Shown piece by piece: positions 1-8,354 of a stretch of DNA of 49,285 bases (positions are counted from its first letter, which is position 1; each line of letters begins with the position of its first letter). Origin of the DNA: Candidatus Electryonea clarkiae (GTDB taxonomy: Bacteria; Electryoneota; Electryoneia; Electryoneales; Electryoneaceae); the NCBI GenBank assembly GCA_030765455.1, contig JAVCCM010000044.1:1-49285 (forward strand), read 5' to 3'. The translations under genes were made by a program, and so were the position numbers. The notes under the pieces are model-generated. The model did not search any database and had not been told where the DNA came from. It worked only from the letters and a program-made list of their open reading frames with translations.

Positions 1-114
1 AAAATCAAAGAACGACAATATTTTAGCCATTGTTATCTCCGTATATATGCTGTACTTGTGTATAGTAATACACGAATGTTCAGTGATCTTGTCAATAACT
101 GGCTGAGCTAATGA

Positions 115-462
115 CATAACCGGATAAAAGAAAAGAAAACAGGTCAAGTAAATAAGATTACCGTAGTAATTGAAGTAAAAGGCTCTTGGAATAAGACTGA
201 ATTAAAAAAAGCGATGCGCACACAATTAAGAGACAAATACATTAGGAAAGCCAGCGCAAGTCATGGATTATATTTAGTTGGTTGGTTTAACAGTGACAAA
301 GGTGACCCAAATGACAATCGACTTCCACCAAAACTCTCATTGGATGAGATGAAGTTAGATTTTGCGAAACAGGCGAAAAGACTGACAAAAGATGGAGTTT
401 TTCTAGAATCAAAAGTTTTAGATATTAGTTTTCCAACACAATATTTCCAAAATACTGGTTAA
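115..462 (+). pseudogene. C-terminal remnant of a PD-(D/E)xK nuclease-like domain protein
   Basis: The frame is open from 115 to the stop at 460-462, but two consecutive in-frame stops (TAA TGA, 109-114) close it upstream and the only ATG (214) lies inside the domain. The stretch before that ATG reads VIEVKGSW, an E-x-K signature (Glu codon at 172, Lys codon at 178) typical of the core strand of restriction-endonuclease-like folds. It is followed by a helix with TQLRDKY and by HGLYLVGWF, a pattern I associate with C-terminal nuclease domains of large bacterial proteins. The frame before the stops (1-108) is also open, so the rest of the gene may lie upstream, cut by nonsense mutations. Family assignment is by motif memory only. 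A small separate protein starting at 214 would lack the E-x-K residues, so a decayed fragment is the better reading. Confidence 0.5.
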
Positions 463-485
463 TAATACTCTTAAAGATCACTTTT

Positions 486-1382
486 TTATCTTTGTAGAAA
501 CTCGATCACATATTTCACCACAACAAACATCATACTCCCCAGAATCACCATTTTTATCAGCCTTGACGGCAGAAACCGTTGTGATCGTGCTCCGAAATAC
601 ATTCCTACCGCACCACCGAGTCCCAGCATGGCTCCCAGCGCCCAATCCGGTTGAATACTCATTCCCGTAGAAGCGTACATCACGCCCAAAGAGGTATAGA
701 ACAGAACTCCAACCACTGATGACACAAACGTACCAAACAGCGTTGCACCTGCTATCGTATGCACCGGTAATCTGAAAATGGTAACGAGGAATGGCGCTAT
801 AATCGCCCCACCGCCGATACCATATACGCCGCCAATAACGCCGACACCCAGGCTCAGGAAAAATACCGCGGGAGTGGAAACTTCATGATGATTGCCGATG
901 AAATCAAACTGAATTTTTTTCATAGAGATTGAGCTGTTCTCTACTATAAATGGCTTGTCGGAGCGGCTTGGTTTTTTGTCCTTATTGGAAATGATGTCCC
1001 TGAGGAGGCGTGATGATATGTAAGCCAGCACAAGAGCCACAAACAGCTTGAAATTGCCTGCGTCCGGTAGCAGCATAATCCTGATGTATCCACCGGCAAA
1101 AATCCCCGGCAGGGTCCCAAGGACAATTACCCAGGTCAGGCACCACACCATACGTCCTTCACGGATATATCGGTACACTCCGCTGGGAATAGCCACGACA
1201 TTAAAAAGGAAGTTGGTCGGCGTGACTGCTGGACTTGTAAATCCAAGTATGGTCATCTGGAAAGGGAGCAGGATAAATGCGCCCGACAGACCGCCGATAG
1301 AGGTCAGGCTGGAGATGAAAGCCATCACTAAAAACGGAAGCCACCAAAATGTTTCAACACCGCTAATGGGAAATGTTATCAT
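486..1382 (-). CDS. TauE/SafE family sulfite/anion permease (paralog A)
   Basis: This is an integral membrane permease of the TauE/SafE (DUF81, COG0730) family, whose members export or import sulfonates, sulfite or other anions; the substrate here cannot be told. About eight hydrophobic segments form two related halves, each with a glycine-rich motif (TSIGGLSGAF near the N-terminus, GIGGGAIIAP in the second half). The open frame extends to 1445. I start at the ATG at 1382 (MITFP) because similarity to the upstream paralog begins exactly there, and because the longer start codon at 1443-1445 sits in the arm of a dispersed palindromic repeat. It is the second gene of a tandem pair on the minus strand, with only the repeat between them. 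The two copies are highly similar throughout, so a local duplication is likely. Confidence 0.9.
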   Translation of the reverse strand: MITFPISGVETFWWLPFLVMAFISSLTSIGGLSGAFILLPFQMTILGFTSPAVTPTNFLFNVVAIPSGVYRYIREGRMVWCLTWVIVLGTLPGIFAGGYIRIMLLPDAGNFKLFVALVLAYISSRLLRDIISNKDKKPSRSDKPFIVENSSISMKKIQFDFIGNHHEVSTPAVFFLSLGVGVIGGVYGIGGGAIIAPFLVTIFRLPVHTIAGATLFGTFVSSVVGVLFYTSLGVMYASTGMSIQPDWALGAMLGLGGAVGMYFGARSQRFLPSRLIKMVILGSMMFVVVKYVIEFLQR

Positions 1383-1439
1383 ATCGTGTAAATCCGGCTG
1401 AATTACCTTGTTGATCAGTTCACATGCATCAATGAGTTC

Positions 1440-1522
1440 TGTCATTCTCGGGCTTGACCCTGGAATCTATTGCTCTGATTCGATAATAATGGTGGATTCC
1501 CGGGTCAAGCCCGAGAATGACA
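1440..1522. repeat. Dispersed palindromic repeat, copy 1 (about 83 bp)
   Basis: Two arms of about 30 bp (1440-1469 and 1493-1522) are inverted complements with two or three mismatches, separated by a 23-bp spacer. The core reads TGTCATTCTCGGGCTTGACC. The right arm is identical to that of the copy at 8223-8252; the spacers differ. The left arm overlaps the longest possible start of the downstream permease. As RNA it would form a long hairpin between the two permease genes. Confidence 0.9.
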
Positions 1523-1531
1523 ACTCTTGCA

Positions 1532-2428
1532 TTATCTTTGAATGAATTCTAATACATATTTTACAACTACAAACATAATACTCAACATAATCACTAATTT
1601 AATCAGTTTTGAGGGCAGAAATCTCTGTGAACGAGCACCAATGTACATCCCCGCCGCACCGCCCATACCTAACATCACGCCCAATGCCCAGTCCGGTTGA
1701 ATATTCATTCCGGAAGATGCATATATAACTCCCATCGTGGTATAGAGCAAAACTCCAACCACCGATGATACAAATGTCCCCATTAAAGTTGCACCGGCTA
1801 TAGTATGCACCAGCAACCTGAATACTGTAATAAGTACAGGCGCTATGATCGCTCCCCCGCCGATCCCGTATGTACCACCGATAATACCGACCAAAAGGCT
1901 CAGAAAAAATATGGCAGGAGTTGAAATGTTATAATTGTCTCCCTGAAAATCGAACCCAATCCTCCTTAAAGTCCGGGAACCATTTTGTACGACAAATGGT
2001 TCATCCGACCGGTTAGTTCTATTCTCTTTCTTTAATGAGATATCTTTAAAAAGTCGAAATGCCACGTAAGCCAATACAACCGCAACAAATAGTTTGAAAT
2101 TTTTGGGGTCCAGGAGAAAGTGGATCCTTATGAGTACTCCCAGGAACAGTCCCGGCAGCATACCGAAAATAATTGTCAGGGTCAAAGGCCAAACCATACG
2201 ACCTTCACGAACATAACGGTAAACCCCGCTCGGAACGGCGATAACATTAAAAAGAAGATTGGTCGGAGTAACTGCAGGGCTGGTGAATCCAAGAACAGAC
2301 AATTGAAAAGGCATCAAGATAAATGCCCCGGAAATCCCGCCTATAGATGTAAGACTGGAAATTACAGCCATTACAGTAAACGGCAGCCACCAATAAGTTT
2401 CAACGCCGCTGCTTGGGAATGTAACCAT
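1532..2428 (-). CDS. TauE/SafE family sulfite/anion permease (paralog B)
   Basis: Second member of the tandem TauE/SafE pair and the upstream gene of the two. It has the same architecture: a WWLPF motif at the start, TSIGGISGAF in the first half, GIGGGAIIAP in the second half and GARSQRFLPS near the end. It has about eight predicted membrane segments and about 298 residues. The frame can be extended to 2488, but the extra 20 residues (MSIRTVYICT...) do not resemble the paralog. The ATG at 2428 (MVTFP) aligns with it and has a weak AAAGG upstream. The central hydrophilic loop (RLFKDISLKKENR) differs most between copies, which may reflect divergence of regulation or substrate. The transported anion is not determined by sequence. 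Confidence 0.9.
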   Translation of the reverse strand: MVTFPSSGVETYWWLPFTVMAVISSLTSIGGISGAFILMPFQLSVLGFTSPAVTPTNLLFNVIAVPSGVYRYVREGRMVWPLTLTIIFGMLPGLFLGVLIRIHFLLDPKNFKLFVAVVLAYVAFRLFKDISLKKENRTNRSDEPFVVQNGSRTLRRIGFDFQGDNYNISTPAIFFLSLLVGIIGGTYGIGGGAIIAPVLITVFRLLVHTIAGATLMGTFVSSVVGVLLYTTMGVIYASSGMNIQPDWALGVMLGMGGAAGMYIGARSQRFLPSKLIKLVIMLSIMFVVVKYVLEFIQR

Positions 2429-2708
2429 TACAATTGAAGCCTTTATTAGATTTGGTCTGGTGCAAATATATACGGTTCGGATACTCATATCTACAGTGGG
2501 GTTCTTTGCTTTGGGATAAGGGATTTGTTCGGATGAGGATTAATTTCTATGACGGAACTGGTAATCGTTCACTCGATGACATTAAGCTGGCACTTGATAA
2601 ACATAACGATATAATTATCAATACTCTCTCTCATCTTAGAGCCACCCGGATGCAAGCAAGACGGGCTACATGTTTCCAAATATCAGCAAGACAATATTGA
2701 TTACACTA

Positions 2709-3223
2709 TTAACTCTGTGCAAATACTGTAAAATAAATAACCAGGTATGCTAACCAGCCTACAGAAACATATTGTGCATTTTTCTTTTTTGATTCCCTCT
2801 CATATGCTTCAATATAACCAAGCGTATAATCCGATGATTTGCCGATTAGCAGTGAAGGCGAAGGTGAAGATGGTGTTATCATAAATGCTCCTGCTACGCC
2901 GAAGCAACCACATAAAGCTCCACCAACTACCCAAGCTGCATTCCCCCTGAAGCGGCTGCTTTTCCATCATTTTTGCCCCATAAGTAGTCAGCTAACGGAT
3001 CAGCACCAGCTTTCACTTCTGACCCCAAGCTAGACAGGGAAAATCCACATGTAGTACAGTAATTAGCAATTTTTGGGTTTTTTGCACCACATTCCGGACA
3101 AAAGATTTCTTCCTCAGTCTGGTTGAGGAAATATGCAGGAGCGGCGAGTACAGAACTTAACATTAGAAAAACGAGGAGGAGGGAAACAGAACATCTCGTT
3201 TGAACACCAAAGTTATTCATCAT
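2709..3223 (-). pseudogene. Exported zinc-ribbon protein, interrupted by a frameshift in a G5 run
   Basis: The first frame (3223 down to about 2943) encodes a signal peptide (VSLLLVFLMLSSVLAAPAYF), then a zinc ribbon with two CxxC pairs (FCPECG and YCTTCG) and a charged linker ending at a TAG about 20 nt after the G5 run (2943-2947 on the plus strand). The -1 frame then stays open for about 77 codons to the TAA at 2709. It reads NAAWVVGGALCGCFGVAGA, LLIGKSSDYTLGYIEAYERE and a final hydrophobic helix, clearly protein-like. One extra G in the run would join both parts into about 171 residues. The cause may be an assembly or sequencing indel, a recent mutation, or programmed slippage. Function is unknown. 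It is divergent from another exported zinc-ribbon gene at 3652, which suggests a functional group. Confidence 0.75.
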
Positions 3224-3651
3224 CTTTCTCCAGTAACTGCCTTTAAAAATTGTCGTTTAAATTCAATCCGGAAAAGTCAAAGACAATTGTATTTACTTAA
3301 GAATAATAATATTGTTGCAATCGTGAACCAATTTTACATTTAGCTAAGTTAGTACCAAATAATTGATATTTGCAACCAATAAGCATCTTATCTAATATTC
3401 ATATACTCTCCAGGACCGAAACCTGACAGATATCAGAATTCAAGATAACCTGAAATTATTTTTAACTAAATATTATTTCATAATTTTGCTATAAAGAGTT
3501 GCAGGCAAGTGAAATATTTATTATTATTATGTTTTGGTGTTAGTGATGTCAAAGTCAACTTTTCATTAAAATGTTGTTATCTGTTTGAAAATTCAGATGT
3601 AATAAGCTCAAGATATCTGTTGAATAACGATGGGTTTTGAGGAGAAAAATT
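3224..3651. other. AT-rich divergent intergenic region
   Basis: This stretch of 428 bp lies between two outward-facing zinc-ribbon genes. It is very AT-rich and contains no open frame worth keeping. It must hold promoters for both directions, but no box is clear enough to name. The ribosome site of the plus-strand gene (GAGGAG, 3639-3644) lies at its right end. Confidence 0.5.
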
Positions 3652-4224
3652 GTGAGTCACTCTGCAGCCAACTATAGATATATTGCTTATCTGCTCGTTT
3701 TGTTTTTGTTATTGAGCCCTCTTTTTGTTCCTTCAGTTTATTCTCAAAAACAATCATCCGGAGAATCATTCTGTCCGCAATGCGGCGAATCAAATCTTCG
3801 CAATGCTCGGTTCTGCAAAAATTGTGGATTTAATCTGCCGTATCCAAAATCAAAAACTGTTGTAGATTTGAAAGAAGCCGAAGAGCCCGAAATTCAAATC
3901 CAATCTGTCCTTGATGACACAGTCAGGCTTGGTGATATGACACAGGAAGAGCTTAAGGCGTTGATTGAAATTATTGTTAAAGAATTGCTGGAAGAAGAAG
4001 CTGTTAGAAAACAAGAGCTTGATTTAATAGATGATATGACAAGGCTGGAACTTGTGACACTGGTTCGCAGGCTGCACAATCAGTTAAGATTGAAAGAAGA
4101 TCAAATAAAAGCTGTTACAAAAAAACCTGATATGAATAACGCTGACCAATTCCTCCGAGCAATGGGAGGTATTGCTATCGGTTGTCTTCTATTGCTATTG
4201 GTTGTCAGTTTGGCTGCAGCATAA
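3652..4224 (+). CDS. Exported zinc-ribbon protein with C-terminal membrane helix
   Basis: The protein has about 190 residues. An N-terminal hydrophobic segment (YLLVLFLLLSPLFVPSVYSQ) looks like a signal peptide. It is followed at once by a zinc ribbon with FCPQCG and FCKNCG pairs, then an acidic helical region rich in Glu and Leu that is likely coiled coil (TQEELKALIEIIVKELLEEE, RLHNQLRLKEDQIKA), and a final membrane helix (IGCLLLLLVVSLAAA). I chose GTG at 3652 because GAGGAG lies seven bases upstream; a TTG at 3637 is the longer alternative but overlaps that ribosome site. It is the first gene of a three-gene run with 4242 and 5625, spaced by 17 and 15 bp. Zinc ribbons are normally cytosolic, so an exported one is unusual. 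Function unknown. Confidence 0.8.
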   Translation: MSHSAANYRYIAYLLVLFLLLSPLFVPSVYSQKQSSGESFCPQCGESNLRNARFCKNCGFNLPYPKSKTVVDLKEAEEPEIQIQSVLDDTVRLGDMTQEELKALIEIIVKELLEEEAVRKQELDLIDDMTRLELVTLVRRLHNQLRLKEDQIKAVTKKPDMNNADQFLRAMGGIAIGCLLLLLVVSLAAA

Positions 4225-4241
4225 AAAAAGGAGCATTAAAA

Positions 4242-5609
4242 ATGTCCTATAAAACCATTGTTGTCCTGTTTATCGTAGCCGTGATTTTGACAACTGCTTC
4301 GATTTGTACGCCGGCATACGGTCAGACCGGTAGCAGAGATAAAGTTGTTTGTGAAGATTGCGGATATTCCAATAATTGGTCGAGCAAATTCTGTATTCGT
4401 TGTGGTGAATCGTTAGCAGAAGAGAAACGGGATTTTGGGCTTATGGACCATGCCCCCAGAATCGCTACCCTGGAAGTCGGAATGTCAAAATCATTTCACC
4501 TCACTGACGGTAATATTATCACTGGAAATATAAATAAATTGGAAGGTGACTCTATCGCTGTAATCGAGACTCCGGATGGGGTCCTTAAAATTCCCACGAG
4601 AATGATTTTGGATGAAACAGCAGATATTACCAAGCAGGACGATTCACGCGCAGTGGGTCCGGTATTATCTGAAGACGAATATTCCATTTCCATAAAAACA
4701 CCTTATGGGGTGGTTGTTATTCTGAAAAAAGATGTCAAGACTATGGATCGCTACTATGGTGACAAAAAAATCAGTTGGACAGAAGAGAAAAAGAGATTTC
4801 ACTCCGCTGAAGTTTTAACAGATATTTTTTCAGATCCTACAGCTTTTCCGCTTCAACCCCATACCGTTTATTTAAGCGGATTATCCCTGGGATATGGTTT
4901 TACCGAGAACTTCATGCTGCGAACGCGGTTCGGACAGGATTTTACCGGTGATATGAACCTCCACCCACTTTTCAGAATTTTTAATCGTAATAAAGGAACG
5001 ACCGAGTGGAGTCTTGCTATCGGCGCGGAGCTTTATAATCATCATTTAACAAAAAATGAAGCTCAGAAATACAGCCATTGGATACAAGATACTACCGGCA
5101 CAACTATTACTAGACTTGATGAAGAGGGAGCAAGGAATATCGAAGAAGTCTTGCTCGACAAGGATAAAAAAGAATTTTTCTGGAATGTATATATAGTACT
5201 TAGCAGTAGAAAAAGCCTGGCAAGCGGAAGAGGGAAATGGGGCTGGCACATTGGTGCGAAGACAAATTCATTGCTAATAGAAAAACCTGATCTCAAGTAT
5301 GCAAATTATGCCTGGGATGACGATAAGTTTCTTATCCCTTATCGTACCTGGATTGCGATGGATTATGACCTGGCAAAAAACCTGAAATTCCTCATCGAAG
5401 TTTTCGCCGATAATGGACATAAATTTATTACTTTCAGTGACGCAGCCAAATCATATTTCGACAATGAATCACCTTTTACAATAGAAACCCAGGAGGGTGA
5501 ATATCAGCCCGTCGATCTCGATTTTGGTTTCCTCTATAGTCTGAACGAGTCATTCAGGTTTGGAGTTCACTTTCAATCTCCATATCTGGCATTCTATTGG
5601 AAATGGTAA
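4242..5609 (+). CDS. Exported zinc-ribbon / outer-membrane beta-barrel-like protein
   Basis: The protein has about 455 residues from the ATG at 4242, which has AAGGAG upstream; the frame is open from 4182 but the extra residues overlap the previous gene. In order: signal peptide (IVVLFIVAVILTTASICTPAYG), zinc ribbon (VCEDCG and FCIRCG), then two short beta-rich repeats of the pattern L-x-DG-x-x-x-G-x-I...TPDGVLKIP (about residues 80-175) that look like small SH3-like barrels. The last 250 residues have alternating aromatic and polar strands (LGYGFTENFMLRTRFG, GVHFQSPYLAFYWKW) ending in an aromatic residue two from the end, as in outer-membrane barrels. Likely an envelope protein with a periplasmic metal-binding head. 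No enzyme motif seen. Confidence 0.75.
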   Translation: MSYKTIVVLFIVAVILTTASICTPAYGQTGSRDKVVCEDCGYSNNWSSKFCIRCGESLAEEKRDFGLMDHAPRIATLEVGMSKSFHLTDGNIITGNINKLEGDSIAVIETPDGVLKIPTRMILDETADITKQDDSRAVGPVLSEDEYSISIKTPYGVVVILKKDVKTMDRYYGDKKISWTEEKKRFHSAEVLTDIFSDPTAFPLQPHTVYLSGLSLGYGFTENFMLRTRFGQDFTGDMNLHPLFRIFNRNKGTTEWSLAIGAELYNHHLTKNEAQKYSHWIQDTTGTTITRLDEEGARNIEEVLLDKDKKEFFWNVYIVLSSRKSLASGRGKWGWHIGAKTNSLLIEKPDLKYANYAWDDDKFLIPYRTWIAMDYDLAKNLKFLIEVFADNGHKFITFSDAAKSYFDNESPFTIETQEGEYQPVDLDFGFLYSLNESFRFGVHFQSPYLAFYWKW

Positions 5610-5624
5610 ACAGGAGGGGGATGT

Positions 5625-6110
5625 ATGATACGGCGTAAAATAATAGTCTGTCTGATTATTTTTCTCCTCTCTATGGCTACTGTTTATGGTCAGCATACAG
5701 AGAATGAGAAATATGATGATGATATGGCTCAAGCACGGATGATTAGAATAAAAAGAATGTCCGAAGCATGGAGCAACGAAAAGATTGAATTACGGCTTAA
5801 TACCGGAAAAAGTGATATTGGTAATTTTGTATCAATAAGAAATAACAGTTTTCAACTCGCGACAGATCGTGGGATGATGCAGTTTCCGGTCGCTGACGTT
5901 GAGTCGCTTGTACTGAAAAGAAAACCGCAGGATCTACTGCTCGCGGGATTGGCGTCCCTGGGGATAGCCTCTCTTTTAGGCGGCGGGGCTTCATTAGGAT
6001 TTGAAGCTACTGATGAAGTCATATTAGGCGCTGCCGGTATAGGTGCATGCATTGGTTTCACCCTGGGCTGGAAAGCTTTTTACCAGAATATCGTTGTGAT
6101 GTTGGATTGA
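5625..6110 (+). CDS. Exported small protein with SH3-like strand repeat and glycine-rich membrane segment
   Basis: The protein has 161 residues; AGGAGGGGG sits just upstream of the ATG at 5625. A signal peptide (KIIVCLIIFLLSMATVYGQ) is followed by a charged helix. A beta-rich unit follows (IELRLNTGKSDIGNFVSIRN...GMMQFPVADVESLVL) that resembles the L-x-x-G-x-x-x-G-x-(I/V)...I-P-x-x-D-I units in the preceding barrel protein, and then a glycine-zipper-like hydrophobic stretch (GLASLGIASLLGGGASLG; IGACIGFTLGW). It is the third gene of the exported cluster, 15 bp after the previous stop. The shared beta unit suggests that the two proteins act at the same place in the envelope. No known family is recognised. 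Confidence 0.7.
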   Translation: MIRRKIIVCLIIFLLSMATVYGQHTENEKYDDDMAQARMIRIKRMSEAWSNEKIELRLNTGKSDIGNFVSIRNNSFQLATDRGMMQFPVADVESLVLKRKPQDLLLAGLASLGIASLLGGGASLGFEATDEVILGAAGIGACIGFTLGWKAFYQNIVVMLD

Positions 6111-6150
6111 TTTTTCTATTGTACCTAAGCATTTACTGTAATAGATACAC

Positions 6151-6181
6151 TCCCCCTTTCATTTATGCAGCATAAGGGGGA
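6151..6181. terminator. Stem-loop after the exported cluster, possible terminator
   Basis: An 8-bp perfect stem (TCCCCCTT with AAGGGGGA) closes a 15-base loop, 40 bp after the stop at 6110. There is no strong T-run after it, so it may be a weak or Rho-assisted terminator or an RNA 3' end stabiliser. Confidence 0.4.
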
Positions 6182-6257
6182 CAATTCTTATGTCTCCTAT
6201 TAAAGAGGACTGGAGGGTTCAGGCTTTCCTTATCCAGCTTATATAACCCAGTCAAGT

Positions 6258-6286
6258 TTGACAAATTCGGTGTTAACCACATTCTA
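6258..6286 (+). promoter_or_regulatory. Possible sigma-70 type promoter upstream of dnaG
   Basis: A perfect TTGACA (6258-6263) is followed after 17 bases by ATTCTA, a poor -10 match. The position, about 75 bp before the dnaG start, is reasonable. This is a pattern match only. Confidence 0.3.
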
Positions 6287-6361
6287 TTCCTCTCAGAGTA
6301 GGTTACAACTAAAAGCGTATAGATTCTTCCACTGTCGAGTCCGCGACCTTACATTCAACTC

Positions 6362-8143
6362 ATGACAATACCAGAAGAAACTGTCCGCCAGGTCCGTGAA
6401 AGTTCGGACATTGTGGAAATCGTTAGCGAATATGTCTCATTGAAGAGGAAGGGAGGAGCTAATTATTTCGGAAATTGCCCTTTCCACCAGGAAAAAACTC
6501 CATCCTTTTCAGTGCATCCGGAACGTCAGATATTCCATTGCTTTGGCTGTGGAAAAGGCGGAAATGTATTCACTTTTGTGATGGAAATCGAACGGATAGA
6601 TTTTGTCGATGTGGTTCGCCGACTTGCCGAAAGAGCAGGGATAAAAATCACGGAATCAGGCAAAAAAGTTACCGGACAAAACGAAGAATTATACCAGGTA
6701 AATGAACTTGCATTCAAGATGTTCCGGCATCAATTGACAGAGATGGAAGGCGCTGAAGTTCGCTTCGCACAGGAGTATTTGCGGAAAAGAGATATAAATG
6801 AGGAAATCGAAGAACAGTTTGAAATTGGTTTAAGTCCTCCCGGTTGGAACGGGTTTATAACTGTTGCGCAAAACCGGGGATTCAAACCTGATAAAATCGA
6901 GCGTGCAGGGCTGGCAATACGGGGCGAAAAAGGCTGGTATGATCGTTTCAGGGGACGGTTGATGTTTCCCATCCGCAATGCCGGGGGGCGAGTTGTGGCG
7001 TTTGGCGGAAGAATCCTCCGGGAAGACCCTGATCACCCGTCGCCAAAATACATTAACAGCCCGGAAACAGCTATCTATCATAAAGGAAAGATGTTATATG
7101 GGCTGCCCCAGGCGCGGGATGCTATGCGCGGTTCCAACGAAACTATCCTGGTCGAAGGTTATACCGACCTGATAGCCCTCCACGCAGCAGGATTTCCCAA
7201 CTCCGCGGCAACCCTCGGCACTGCGCTGACAAGCGATCAAGCTGCACTGGTCAAACGGTTTTCCGAAGTAGTGACTGTTCTGTATGATTCCGATGAAGCA
7301 GGAGTCAAGGCAGCATTCAGAGGCGCAGACGTACTTGCCGGAGCCGGTCTGGACGTAAAAGTAGCGCTTCTTCCTGAGGGTGAAGATCCTGATACACTGG
7401 CGCGTTCAGGTGGAAAGAAGTCAATTGAAAAGGTCCTTTCTGAAGCCGAGCATTTGATCGATTTCAAAATCGGATATTTCAAACGAAACGGTTCCCTCGA
7501 TACACCTCGGGGACAAAGCGAAGCGACTCGAGCCCTGATTGATACCCTGCGCCGGGTTCCCGATCCGATTACCCGTCAATTCTTCCTGCATGAAGCTGCA
7601 GAAAAACTTGGAATCGATGAAAGAATCCTTGGACGAGAATTTAATCGAATCAAGAAACCCACGAGAAGAAGGGGAGGACAGCAGGCAAAAGAAGAAACTC
7701 AGCATCTTTCAGGATTTGACAGGATGCTGCAAGACCTGATCTGGGTGTTGATCAGGCATCCTGAATACCGGGCGGATGCCTTCGAGGAGATAAAATCTTC
7801 TCAATTAAGTAATTCTCCTCTTGCACCGGTTTTTAAATTGATTGAAGCGGCTTGGCTTGATAAAAAAGATATAAAGGAAGCAGATTTATTTGATGCATTG
7901 AATGATAAGCCGGAAGTAATTCCGCTGCTGAATGAAATTCTTACACGCCCTGAAACGGATGACCCGGACTTTCCTTCCGATGTGGTTGAAAAGGCTCCCC
8001 TGCTAATGAGAGCGGAGAAGATTCAGTCTAAGCTGGATAATATTCGAAAATCAATGAAACAGGGAAGCAGTCCGCAAATGATGCAGGAATTCCAGGAATT
8101 AACAAAAGAACTCGAAGAAATTAAGAAAAAAATAATAGATTAG
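6362..8143 (+). CDS. dnaG: DNA primase DnaG
   Basis: DnaG makes the RNA primers for lagging-strand synthesis at the replication fork together with the DnaB helicase. The 593-residue protein has the complete architecture. A CHC2 zinc-binding domain carries C39, H42, C60 and C63 (CPFHQEKTPSF...HCFGCGKGG). The RNA-polymerase core includes the RLMFPIRN and VVAFGGR motifs. The TOPRIM fold has the catalytic Glu at about 265 (LVEGYTD) and a DSDEAG motif with D309 and D311. A helical C-terminal region about 170 residues long is the usual DnaB-interaction part. Length is typical. It stands alone here; rpoD, which often follows dnaG, is not downstream. The start ATG at 6362 lacks a strong ribosome site but matches the family's N-terminus (IPEETVRQVRESSDIVEI). 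Confidence 0.98.
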   Translation: MTIPEETVRQVRESSDIVEIVSEYVSLKRKGGANYFGNCPFHQEKTPSFSVHPERQIFHCFGCGKGGNVFTFVMEIERIDFVDVVRRLAERAGIKITESGKKVTGQNEELYQVNELAFKMFRHQLTEMEGAEVRFAQEYLRKRDINEEIEEQFEIGLSPPGWNGFITVAQNRGFKPDKIERAGLAIRGEKGWYDRFRGRLMFPIRNAGGRVVAFGGRILREDPDHPSPKYINSPETAIYHKGKMLYGLPQARDAMRGSNETILVEGYTDLIALHAAGFPNSAATLGTALTSDQAALVKRFSEVVTVLYDSDEAGVKAAFRGADVLAGAGLDVKVALLPEGEDPDTLARSGGKKSIEKVLSEAEHLIDFKIGYFKRNGSLDTPRGQSEATRALIDTLRRVPDPITRQFFLHEAAEKLGIDERILGREFNRIKKPTRRRGGQQAKEETQHLSGFDRMLQDLIWVLIRHPEYRADAFEEIKSSQLSNSPLAPVFKLIEAAWLDKKDIKEADLFDALNDKPEVIPLLNEILTRPETDDPDFPSDVVEKAPLLMRAEKIQSKLDNIRKSMKQGSSPQMMQEFQELTKELEEIKKKIID

Positions 8144-8170
8144 TACATTGATTCATCTGGTTCAATGGGT

Positions 8171-8252
8171 TGTCATTCTCGGGCTTGACCCAGGAATCCA
8201 CCATTTGCATTGAATCTGAGCATGGATTCCCGGGTCAAGCCCGAGAATGACA
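8171..8252. repeat. Dispersed palindromic repeat, copy 2 (82 bp)
   Basis: Arms of 30 bp (8171-8200 and 8223-8252) are inverted complements with one mismatch, separated by a 22-bp spacer that differs from copy 1 at 1440-1522. It lies just after the dnaG stop and before the convergent nucleotidyltransferase gene, where the hairpin could also act as a bidirectional 3' end. Confidence 0.9.
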
Positions 8253-8354
8253 GAATACTCAAAAGCATGTGAACTGATCTACTATTTGTTTTCACTCACT
8301 AAATTTGAAATATCAAAGTGTATTTTCCAGATAAATTTTAGGTGAAAAATAAAA

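Noticed and set aside
2434..2700. 88-codon plus-strand frame between the permease and the zinc-ribbon gene
   Set aside because: Its first part is antisense to the permease start region, there is no ribosome site, and the second part (FYDGTGNRSLDDIKLALDKH) is only weakly protein-like. A gene remnant cannot be excluded.
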